Source: Spirometra erinaceieuropaei (Eukaryota > Platyhelminthes > Cestoda > Diphyllobothriidea > Diphyllobothriidae). From it: a stretch of DNA of 64,000 nt. The notes beneath the pieces were generated by a model. That model was not told the DNA's origin. It saw only the letters and a list, made by a program, of their open reading frames with translations, and searched no databases. The stretch lies in contig CACRXP010000173.1 in NCBI GenBank assembly GCA_902702965.1, positions 938,034 through 1,002,033 of the forward strand, in the 5' to 3' direction. Below, piece by piece: positions 24,553 through 34,855 of the stretch. Position 1 is the first letter of the stretch; every line of letters begins with the position of its first letter. Both the position numbers and the translations under genes were made by a program.

Positions 24553-26878
24553 CTGAAAATTAAAATACGATGAAAAGGCGATATGATTTTGTGACACAAT
24601 ATGATATTCCTGACGCTTTGGGTTAACATGCACATCATCGTGCATCATAATTATGTCTTGTTTTGTGTAATTTGACGTTTTCCGTCTAGGGCGATGACAC
24701 ACCCCAGGCAAAGTAACGTACAGACCTTCTGCATGTGCACTATGGATGTCAAGTCACTAGATTCTGGCAACAAGGCTGCTCCTAAGGGGTCGGTACAGGA
24801 GCCGTCTGTCTTTCTTCCATGCCTGACTTTTGTAGACGCATTGAAATATAATGATAAAAATCAGAACCATTTTGATATCCAAGAAGATTTCGCTCAAGTG
24901 TTCATATGAAATAATTAAGGAGATTTAGCAGTGAATGCTCAGAAATCTCAGTTTCTCTATATGAACGTAGAAATGTATCTGCACGTAGCAATGGGTGGCG
25001 AAATTATACCGCTAGCCGAATTGGCTGTTGACCGGAGAACATTGACCAATCACCATCGGGACATAGTAACAGCTAAGAGACTTTGTTATACGTGCTATCT
25101 TTAATAGCACTTCTTAAAGTTCCCTAAGCCACAAGAGAGTGCAAGAACCAACGGACGAGTTTTTCAGAAAGCAATGTATGTAGTTGGAAATAGTCATCTA
25201 GAAAACTACTGCTAACGCGCGCATACCTATCCGCACGATGACTTTATAGCCCATGGATGTGAGACTGAGGTACTACATACGATCCACCCGCTCTGCATTT
25301 ATGACTTGTTGACATTATTTGAAAATCAAAGTTGATGCTAAGGTTAGAAATTTTGGCAACGGTATAGAGAAGGACCCCACTTAACTGTCAGTAGACTGTG
25401 GATCGGGAAATACGTGATTTATGCTTAAGGGAGTTTTATGGGTGGGGCAGCACGCTAGACAGCGAACTGACAAAATGAACGAAAACACGGAAATTGCCTG
25501 AATTTATGCCGAAAGTCTTATCCTACGTTATTGTACGACAACGGAAATGAGAATACTAATTAAACAATAAACAAAAGCAAATTTCACAAACTAACGGATT
25601 TTGAGTTAAGGTGTGGGGTCGCGGAAAGTAATCTTTGTCGGCAGTGTAATTTCCGCAACAGCCTGCAAATGCACGCCAAGACAAAACCCCATATGACCCG
25701 ATCCACAGTCCACTGACAGGTGGGGTCCTTCGCTATACCTTTGACAAAATTTTGTCGAGCTGATTTGCTAAACTAGACTGTTTTCAACATTAACCATTTA
25801 CTGTTGTCCCTTTTGCTGCTGTTTTACCGTTACTTTTTGGTTTCCATCTGTTTTATATGCCAATTTTATTGAATACCCACGTTTTATTACTCCGTTTTTG
25901 TCCATTTTACTTTTCCTACAATCTCTCCTTCATAGTCTGTTGTTTTAACTGCTACATGCCCCATCTCCTTACTATTGCCAAGCATTCCACTGAACTCCAC
26001 ACTGTTTAGCGAAGTTCGTTAACCATATAGGTTCTTACAGAGAAACGAAAAGTACATCGAAGTGGGTGGATTTTCCGGTGAAGTCTAGGGTCTGTGTAAA
26101 ATTTTGGAAGCCTAAGCTACTGAAATGGATGTCAGTTGGTTGGTGTGAGGATGGCGTCAATCCGCGTTTAATGGTCTTGCCGATCATCTGACCCTTAACT
26201 GACTCGTAGACAAGGTGCATTGGGAGTCATCTTCAAATTTCAGTGTGTCTTACAAAGTCCTCATCTGGTCGAGCTGAAGATGCGGCGCCCAATATAAACC
26301 ACTCGAGCATAGAGGCACTTAGTTGTTGACTCCCTTCTGGAAATCTGCCCTAGACAGCCTTTTGATGGGCCGATTGGTTCTCCCCAGAATTAACACTCAG
26401 GATGTCCGGCCACAGCGCGCAAGTTTGGCATTGAGGTCTAACCTTTGCCTGTGTTAACTCATTTGAGTTCACAGTTTCCGTTTGGTTTATATAATATGGG
26501 CAATATACCAATCTCTGTAGTAGATCCCGCAGGCCACGGTTGTCATTTCCTCATGCGACCCCGGATTGTTTGGTTAAATCTCACGACCCGGGAATGGAGA
26601 TCATCAGATGACCTATCAAACTGTCCTGATATGCAATTAGCCTCGACTATCACCAGTCATTGCCACGACTACGCCTGTCAAACCCAGACAAACGAAATCC
26701 AATTATGCAATTGGAAACGACTTACTTTTATTTCTTAACTCGTTTATGACGACTAGTAGTGGGTCAGAATGTTGGCAATCGCCAGTTTTTCAACTAGTCT
26801 TTTCTGATTATCAGTCCGTCAAGCTCATTTGGAAGCTACCCCTATAGCTGAGGCTTTCTCAAATATCAAGTTTTGGCC
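24553..26878 (-). other. Gene A intron, nothing recognised
   Basis: Intronic sequence between the exons at 30856 and 24552. Short frames only, with no recognised repeat before the telomere-like unit at 26879. Confidence 0.4.
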
Positions 26879-27433
26879 AGATGTGGTTATATAGCCGCAC
26901 CTGAGATAAACAGACCGCACTCACCTGTAATACGGGACCGGTGGTGATAGCGGTTTTTACAGGTGGGGCCGAGGAATGCAAAGGCGACGATGTCAAGAAA
27001 TTATATGCCAAAGGAAAAGCTACTGGGAATGCGAGGTTGCACTTTGAGTGGGTTGAAAAATAGTTGCCCTATCCCCTAACGCTTACCGCTAACTCTAACC
27101 CCTAGCCATAACCCCTGACCAAAACCCCCAACCTTAGCCCCTAACCTTAACTCCTAACCACCTAACCCTAAACCTAAGTCTTAACCGCAGCCGTAAACGC
27201 TAACCCTGGGACATCCAACGCGAAAGTTAGAAGGAGACGACAAGCTGAAAGTCAAGAAGGACCACCGGCATTGAGCCAAAAAAGGTAGACACTGCAACAA
27301 ATAAACAAGACCGCAAACGGGATACGCACCGCAGCACACAACAACATCATGCCAACGTAAGTACAAAAATTCAAACTAATTAAGTAGGTCAACAGTAATG
27401 TGTCCTTCAGGTGCGGCTACATAACCACATCTT
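26879..27433. mobile_element. MITE-like unit with TIRs and telomere-like core
   Basis: Left AGATGTGGTTATATAGCCGC plus ACCTGA (26879-26906) is mirrored on the right at 27407-27433 with one mismatch in the first 27 bases. The core at about 27065-27205 is a run of degenerate CCCTAA-type hexamers (CCCTAACGCTTACC, CCCCTAACCTTAACTCC and similar). No ORF over 61 codons, so a non-autonomous inverted-repeat element is the best fit. Confidence 0.65.
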
Positions 27434-30389
27434 ACCCTGATTCCTCCCGGAGATTCATAGACCAATAGTACTAGACCGATTTTCGGCAAAAATAAATTAT
27501 CAGTCGCCGTGTCGTTGGCAGCTGTAGTCGTTGGCCAAGACTGCACCCTCTAGTTAATAATAAGGACTCCGCTCTCTGTTCCTGCTTTCGTTTTCCAAAG
27601 CGACTTGACAGGCTTATTCTGTGCAAAGTATACTTAGCCCTAGCAAGTAACCCTTAGCAAAAAGATACGGAGCTACTTTCCTCGACACCGCTAGTCAGAT
27701 CGGCTTGCGTGCATTTCAGTACTATTAAAACCCGATTCCTTCTTGACGGTGAGTAAATGATAGAGAGGTACTGTTGGAACCCCTGTTTTGCAGTGCTGCC
27801 ACCTTCCAGATCTGGACACTCCTGTTAACCACGAACATCGTATGTGCTTAAATGTACATTCAGCGTTGTTTGTCTGAGATATTACGACTGATGGAAACAT
27901 TAATAAGTCTAAAAACCTATTGCCTAAGTACTCACTATCTTTGCCAGTCCCAAATCCGACACCTGCTCAGCTGATAACTTTTCAGTTTACCAGCTGATTG
28001 CAGTTTGCTATTTCCTCAGTCAGCAGCAGGGAATATTTTCGTTGCGGTGTTAATCGACATGGTGTGCGTCGGCTCAGGTAATCACTACTTGAGGTTGAGA
28101 TTGATGTGGCCGATAAGGGAAAATAAGCCAAAGATGATTCCAGCCTCCCTTCTCCTTAATCCCCTTGTATCAGCAATTGAATGCCGTGTTACGACACCAG
28201 TGATTGCCGCAGCTTGGACTTGCAATGCAAAATGGGACTGGTATAGACCATCCTTTAGAAAAATGACTAGTGAAGCATCATTCCCAGGGACTTTGTCAAA
28301 GACGAACGACACTGAAATGGTTACTTCTGGGTCATTTTCTGTCACCAAACAATCTTACATCGTGTCTAGGTTGAAACGACCAGCAATTAGAACCCTGATC
28401 CATCTGACGGCTGAAAATGTATGTCAAATGCTTTGCCGCCTGAGTCACGGATTTATTCACTGGGAACTGCGTTCGGCACCATTCAAAATCACTTGGAAAA
28501 AACGTCCAATCAGGGCAAACTGGGTTGACATTTTGATGGCAGGTACGTGGTTCATAGAATAAGTAAAAACAGTCGTGCCCTTTAATGGAGAAAAGTGACT
28601 TTTTCTTCAATGGTTTTAGAGAAAATCTACAAGTGATCATCCTACGCTAAGTGTGCAAACAAATCGATGATTAGTTGACGTTACTCAGTGTTTGTGCACA
28701 CTCCTATATACGCTTCGGGAAAATCATTATCCATAATTTCACAGCTTTCGCAATCCCTAAAAAGATGTTCTCATGAACATGGAAAATAAAAGGTGAGTAT
28801 TGTCATTTAAAATCCCAGAATGTCAGCATACTCTAAAAACATCTGTCAACCCTAATACCTACATATGGGCCCCGTCTCTTTCCAAGAGATCTGCTTATGA
28901 ACACTTATCCTTACTTAAACGGTGAGTCCCATATACGCATTTTACTAAATATTGATTTCGTGTGCATTATCTTAATTGAATTTTCCCATTTTAACATCGA
29001 TGAACACAGTTAAATAATATGTCTGAAGCTTTAATCCACGTATATCTCGGGAGACTTACGCAACAGTTCGTTTTTTTGAGGAATAAATTGTTAAAGTGTA
29101 AAAACTCACTTTTTTAGAAGAGGATCATCTATAAACAGAAGAGTTTACGCACACTCACGTTTGCTGAAATTATTACTGTTTGTATGTATCAATAACCACA
29201 TACATCTGGCTTAAGACTTGAGAATATATGGATTCACTGTGCAACTACCAATGAAACGTCGGAGGTCGTTGTAAAGAAATTTCGTTAATGAGTAATCGCC
29301 TTAAGTTAGAATGATTGTGAGGAAACATCAGCGCACAGTTGTTAAAGTGAATGTATGAGCGGGATGGGGGTAGGAAAATCAAAACGAAGCACTAGCACTC
29401 TAATGATCCGAAAAGAAAATGAATGTTACAACAAAGAAGGGATTATATATGTCCCAGCAAATCTCTATTTTCCTAAGTTGAAAGGAATGCCAGAGGAATG
29501 TCGCATCTTTTCGATACTGACTCTGTTAATCCAGTTTCAACCTAGGTTCATTAGGCCCAGTGATGGGGAGATTTCAAAAACTTTAACCAGCTACGTTGTT
29601 CTTAAAATTCAAATAAGTTAAAGTTTTTGGCAATGGCTGTTGATGTTTTAGTCGCTGCCTATGATTATTCAAAAAGCAATTATGTATTAGATAGACGGGA
29701 TTATTTATTTGGAATCAAACGACAGATTGCCTGCTCTAGTCCATACTGAACGCTAAACGAAATTCAGGATTATGAACAAGTTACAAATCTACTCATGAAA
29801 TGCGGCGCAGTTTGGGCTCCGTAGGTTTTCGACTTGATTTGGAAATCTTAACACCTAGTCTAGATTTAGTATTGCAGGTTACGGGCCATCGACTCTCTGT
29901 TTATAATAGGAGGCATGAACTTTCAGAGAAAACGCCCATCCATTAAAAAAGGAAGCGGTCTTAAGCAGAGATTCCGTGTCCAAAGGTTTAGTTTTTTAAA
30001 GCCGTAGCGTGATTTGCAAAATCATAATGGTGAAGGCTAGTAGACAAACAATGCAAACTTATCTAAGCAAAAATGACGAATAACAAAATATCGCTTCAGA
30101 ATGTATTTTCTTTCAAACGAAATAGTCTCTGTGCTATATAGACATCATTGGGAGTATCCCAACATACATAATCATGAACTGCATTCCACATTTATTGAAT
30201 TTTAAATAACCGACGTCCTACTCCATCAGAAGACATGTTTAATGATACGTGTCAGTGCACCTGGACAGCGCAGGCATTAGAAAGTGTCGGATATCAGAGA
30301 TTGTAAATAAAACTTTAGCGTTCTTCACCCATAAAAGCTGGGGTAGATAACGGTTGTAGGAATCCCCCTAAACCACACTTTACGTTGTC
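27434..30389 (-). other. Gene A intron with an unresolved ORF pair
   Basis: The longest frame is a 185-codon plus-strand ORF at 28005-28562, starting at a non-ATG codon and containing MTSEASFPGTLSKTND and LTAENVCQMLCRLSHGFIHW. An 87-codon minus frame overlaps it at 28085-28348. The sequence is protein-like enough to be an old repeat ORF, but no family is recognised and no splice or retroelement motif supports it. Confidence 0.3.
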
Positions 30390-30480
30390 CCCAAGCCCAT
30401 ACAGATAAGGATTGGGGCTAAGCTTAGGGTTAAGGTTAAGTTTGAGATAAAAGTACGGGTTAGAGTTGGTTAGGAAACAA
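30390..30480 (+). repeat. Degenerate telomere-like GGTTAG/TTAGGG tract
   Basis: GGGGCTAAGCTTAGGGTTAA is followed by GGTTAAGTTTGAGATA and ACGGGTTAGAGTTGGTTAGG. This is a short decayed TTAGGG-like run, in the opposite strand sense to the core of the unit at 26879-27433. I saw no flanking TIR. Confidence 0.5.
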
Positions 30481-30659
30481 GAGTAGATATCGTCCATGGA
30501 ATTTGGCGCAAGGCCACCTGTGCTACTAGGGGTTCTTATTTCCGTGTCTTATCTAACTTGTTTCTAACTGCCAAACTACTACAAGTTAAAATTGATAGTC
30601 TCTAATTACACTAACTTCGGAATACTCTGTCACTGCTGCAGTGCAACCGTTCTCCACCA

Positions 30660-30745
30660 GGTCTATTTGAAAATTGGGGGGCTTAACCAGTGGATAGAGC
30701 TCTCTGTGCGATGCAGAACGTAGGAGTTTATTTGCGCACCAGAAG
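30660..30745 (+). repeat. Possible tRNA-derived SINE remnant
   Basis: GCTTAACCAGTGGATAGAGC resembles the A-box region of the SINE at 57428-57757 (TGGCCCGGTGGATAGAGG), and GTAGGAGTTTATTTGCGCAC sits where a B box would be but is degraded. Only a weak call. Confidence 0.25.
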
Positions 30746-30855
30746 GCCTGCCAAACGCAACTTCGATAAAAAAAAAACCAATAAATAATCTAAGCTGATA
30801 AAAAACCAAAAACTTCGGACAAAATATAAGGGTGATAATGTCAAACTAATGATAC

Positions 30856-30980
30856 CCCACAATGTTTAGCAGCTTTTCCATGGCCTTTGATACGATTTCA
30901 GGGGAAGTTTCACCTGCAGCAATGTTCAGCAGTTCATCTAACGAGACCTCGTCCTGCTTCGCCGCTTCTTCACGGCTCAC
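30856..30980 (-). CDS. Gene A exon, helical segment
   Basis: A TTTATTTCTACAG acceptor precedes VSREEAAKQDEVSLDELLNI and ends in ..KLLNIVG at a GTATCA donor: 125 nt, phase 0 in, phase 2 out. The phase 2 end matches the 24552 exon exactly. The upstream neighbour at 37169 ends in phase 1, so at least one exon between 31 and 37 kb is missing from my model. Confidence 0.65.
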
Positions 30981-31134
30981 CTGTAGAAATAAAACAATGA
31001 CAACGACTGTGTTTTTGGAAATAACCATTTGCCAGGAGTTTACTTGGAACTAAATAGCTGCTAGATAGTACAGATTATTTTTTTTCGTAACAAACATTAG
31101 AAGTGAGTTCACATCATTTGTTAGGACATCATTT
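30981..31134 (-). other. Gene A intron, AT-rich
   Basis: Short intronic stretch with a run of T. Nothing recognised. Confidence 0.4.
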
Positions 31135-31330
31135 TTGTCGTCCGCCTGCCACGACCGATTGGCATTCGCCAACCTGCAGGTCGGTTTCGCGTACAAAGCC
31201 CGCGCGCGAGTCAGAAATTATCGCACCGCCGAGCTATGCACTACCTTCAGGGGCCGACAGCGCGCGGGAGTCTACCCATGCGGACACCCGGAGCTCAACC
31301 AATGGGAACACGCGAGTCACATAACACTTA
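31135..31330. other. CpG-rich patch inside intron
   Basis: This is unusually GC- and CpG-rich for its surroundings (GCCCGCGCGCGAGTCAGAAA, GACAGCGCGCGGGAGTC). It could be the internal promoter or 5' end of a retroelement, or a host regulatory patch. No start codon context or repeat partner was found in this window. Confidence 0.3.
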
Positions 31331-31749
31331 GCTACGACGTGATTGTGGCGGGCAGATATGAAAGAGTGGGACCCTTTTGTTTTAATAATTGGTATCGGTC
31401 GAAGTGAGTCGTAGGAGTTTTGAGTGAGCCTGTTTCCTTTACTCTTTTCATTCAGGGCGTGTGAAGAAGCTGAGCCCCCTTCCCCGGTGACTGTCCCCAA
31501 CTCCACACGCTCTGGACAACCGTGAGGACAATGTTGTTCTGAACCAACTGATTCGCCTTCTCCTGTGTGTGTGAGACTGACTCTAGTTCTCGTAATAAAC
31601 AATTGTCTCCCTATCACTTCCTTTATCGTGAGACTGGACTATTCGGTTTGTGATGAATCCCATACGAAGGATAGCCCAAAAGAGAAAGACGTGCAGGACC
31701 AGGATATAACACCTCAGACATCCTACGAAGATGCAGGCGAGCCAGTGAT

Positions 31750-32030
31750 CTCGTAGCCCACTTCGAGGCCAGATATTACATGATGAACACTAGGAGCATG
31801 GGCTGCTTTACATAAGGTGACGGTTGCTGTAAAGTTGTTCTCTGTCGCGCGTTCTGCAGCTGTAGTCATCGCTGGCGATGGACTTCTGCACGAGTTTAGA
31901 AACTCAAGAAAATAGACAAATGATACCGGTGCTCGACCAGTCTCCCTATTCCTTACTCGGCGAAAAATCTTTATGGAAAGATTCAAGCGGATTTGGCAAT
32001 TAGCGTCTTCTTCAATAAGCATGTATTGAG
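31750..32030. repeat. Possible Penelope-like 3' tail remnant
   Basis: GCTGGCGATGGACTTCTGCA at about 31873 resembles ACTGACGATGGACTCCTGCA at about 45674, in the tail of the Penelope-like element. The shared stretch is short, so this is only suggestive. Confidence 0.2.
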
Positions 32031-33297
32031 TAAATCACAGATTCCTACTATTTCTGTAGCCATTTACGAAATTTGTACATATTCACGCGACTGACAGACC
32101 CAACTCCGAACCCGACCTACATAATCCATCCTTTCTTGAATTATGTCTCATCAACTTTGTCATTCTGTTCTTATGGAACTGACGATTGAATGATATTCAA
32201 CTACATCAGCCCTACTTTTTCAGACAGAGATGTTGCTCTCCGATTTTGCGAGGACTAACCCGTTTGACCTCAAAATAGTATGTTAAAACGCATTGCCATT
32301 TTCTAGTTTCAGACAAGCAGTAAAGTTCAGCAAACCAATTTCGAAGCAACGACAATTCAGAAACACGCTTAAATCTACTTTTGCATAAACAAATAATCAG
32401 CGAAATAAAGTCACTAGGATGAAGACGTGATTTGTGACTCGAATTGCATTTTTACACTGTTATGAACAAAATTTTGAATTGTAAAGTTGCGCAGAAAGAC
32501 AGACATCTAGAAAACACAATCGGCAAAAGTCGACTTGAAACTAGATAAATTCCTAAAGAAACAAACATTTACTATGCAGTCGCACGTACAGCAATAACGT
32601 ATGCACTCTAAATTGTACACTTACATGCTTGTGTTTTCTGCTCCCAGTGTGCTCTAAAAGGAAGAAATGTCAAATAACACGATCACCACTACTGCTACAG
32701 ATACCGGCGGTCCGCATATCATTATAGATGAAAAACACCACAATGCCGCGGTGATAGCTAATGTGCCACTTTGTCTATGGTGCGGGTAGGTAGGTAAAAC
32801 ATCTATCCGGTTATCTCTTCCTACGCTCGTCTTATTATAGGGGCAATTCAAGATCAGACAAATGGGATGGGCGTGGTCGCTGAGACCCCAGTTTGCGAAT
32901 CCTATGTCTGTGCGTGTTACATCCATGCGGGTCCTTCACGTCCTCTGGACCTGTAGCAATATTCAATGTTTGAAGCCTGGGTGACGGAAGCCATACTCGC
33001 CTATGAGCACCCATTGGCATCCAAGAGTGATTGGCTCGGCTGCACAATCCCTAGAGTCACTCAACAACATAGCCCGGAATTTGTGAGGCACCAACCTACT
33101 GCGTTAATCAACTCCTAGCTAGAAACGATATCTGATAGGTGCGGTAAAACCAATGTTCTGGAGCGCATCTTCAATGACTTCATTAACCGTGACGTTCCGT
33201 CTTTCTACCCACAGTATTTTCAGATATCGAATAGGTTTTCAAGCAATAACTGTCCTTTCATTATGTTTTAGTACTTCTTGAAGCTTGTTTTTAGATA
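32031..33297 (-). other. Gene A intron, nothing recognised
   Basis: Short frames only. The missing gene A exon could lie in the 31-37 kb interval, but no candidate satisfied both splice sites and phase. Confidence 0.35.
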
Positions 33298-33881
33298 ATG
33301 AATGGATTTCGATTGAAGGCATGCGACCTTAAAATCCTCAAAGCAATTTACGAATCCAACCGCATGACCGCCGCCAAAGTTAAATGCGAAGCTCCCATAT
33401 CGCAACTGCCCAAGCTTCTCAACAACAACGTTCAACCGCTTCCAACCTGCCCACGATTCCAGCGGACGATTCGGGCACTTACTAGCCTTACTGGGCACCT
33501 CCGGACCAACTGCAGCATCCGGAAGACATTATCTGGTATCTTCCCCTCCACCCCCGCCTCGCCCCCACGCCGATAACTAACGCTAACCGCACTGCTGAAT
33601 CCCCATTGCCATCCTCTTCCATCGCCACAGCATCCGCCACGACGACTCCTGCCCCCTTCCCACCACTGCACTTAATCCTGACACACTAACAAACAGCAAC
33701 CTAATCATAACCAACACCAGTAATGTAGACTTGATCCACCTGTCATCACTGTGATCTCACCTTTATCTCACACATCGGCCTGGTCGGTCACTTACGAATC
33801 CGCAGCACAAAGACTGGCGAGCCAGTGCCTGTAGCACCCACATGCACTCGCCGCATGCGCGTCCACGAAGACCTGCCGTAG
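33298..33881 (+). mobile_element. Degenerate retroelement ORF with C2H2 zinc-finger remnants
   Basis: The plus-strand ORF 33298-33576 reads ..CDLKILKAIYESNRMTAAKV.. and then CPRFQRTIRALTSLTGHLRT, a C2H2 finger whose second Cys is now Phe. A Pro/Ser/Thr-rich linker with stops and frameshifts follows. In another frame, CHHCDLTFISHIGLVGHLRI occurs at 33741-33800 with the last His lost (Arg), then TKTGEPVPVAPTCTRRMRVH and a stop at 33879. The GLVGHLRI...TGEPVP pattern is one I associate with abundant retroelement-linked zinc-finger proteins of cestodes (recalled, not searched). The copy is dead. Confidence 0.65.
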
Positions 33882-34007
33882 ACAACCGCCGGCTGCGCCA
33901 CACCACCTCCTTCACCAGCACCCCATCGCACATCAACATCACTCACCCCACCCAAATGCCACCTCCTGCGCAAGTGGGAAGTGTGCTGCATGTGTGACTC
34001 GAGTCTG

Positions 34008-34205
34008 AGACTATCACGGCGCGTTAAGCGCCGTGGCTTGGAAGGCCGCTGACTGACGCCCCAACTCAGTCCACGCAGTCCATCCAGTTGAGTGTGTGTG
34101 TGTCTGTTTGGCGTGGCAGACTGGTAGACCGGGAGCCAGGTTAAAATGGTTTCTTCTTGACGTGACCTATGACACTCTCACGTATGTGAGATGCATTCCG
34201 CTCAA
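34008..34205 (+). repeat. Diverged duplicated unit, first copy
   Basis: Begins GACTATCACGGCGCGTTAAG and contains GAGTGTGTGTGTGTCTGTTT, GACTGGTAGACCGGGAGCCA, and GACACTCTCACGTATGTGAG. The same ordered blocks recur at 34422-34607. It follows directly after the zinc-finger element, so it may be its 3' non-coding part. Confidence 0.55.
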
Positions 34206-34421
34206 CCCCCATTGTGTGAAATCCTATTGTTTGCGTTTGGGAGGCCAAGTCGTGTAGGTGGTGGGACCAGACAAGGTCATTAAATATGTCAACCACAGCG
34301 TCCATTCCTCGCACCGGTTATCTGACCAGCTCGGACAGTGGCTGGGAGCTAGGAATGGGAAGGGTGAGTAAGGCCGACTACTCAGCGCATTTTCCTCACT
34401 ATAAACAATCTGACGCACTTT

Positions 34422-34607
34422 AAGCTATCACGGTGCGCCAAAAGCCATGGCTTGGACGGTTGCCATCCGACGGGATAAATTGAACCTCACAATGGGCCGA
34501 GTATGTGTTTGTGTGAAGCGGCCGACTGGTGGTCTAAGAATCAGGTTTTAATGGCTCCTTCTCAATGCGGCCTTTATGGCAATCTCACTGCGTGGAATCC
34601 GAACCGG
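34422..34607 (+). repeat. Diverged duplicated unit, second copy
   Basis: AAGCTATCACGGTGCGCCAA, GTATGTGTTTGTGTGAAGCG, GACTGGTGGTCTAAGAATCA and GGCAATCTCACTGCGTGGAA match the first unit in order, offset by about 414 bp. R1 copy c follows immediately. Confidence 0.55.
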
Positions 34608-34855
34608 ATGCGACGGCACGCCTAGGAGCGGCTCCGGCCGCGGCAGTCACTTGCTTCCTATCCCAACTTCCGGTCTTTTTTGACTGTCTTAACACCGGAC
34701 CCGGGCGGAGTAGTAGGATCGAGTGAGGTAGACGCCGCGCAAATCTATACTGTCTATAAACAAACTTACGCGCAAGTCACTGTGCCTGCCTCACCTAGCT
34801 GCGGAGCACATGACGGACATAGTCCGCAACGACGGTCGAACTGTCATATGAGAGT
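34600..34855 (+). repeat. R1 interspersed repeat, copy c
   Basis: Carries CTTCCGGTCTTTTTTGACTG, GAGGTAGACGCCGCGCAAAT, CTTACGCGCAAGTCACTGTG, GCTGCGGAGCACATGACGGA, and ACGACGGTCGAACTGTCAT. It has the same orientation and block order as the other copies. Confidence 0.8.
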
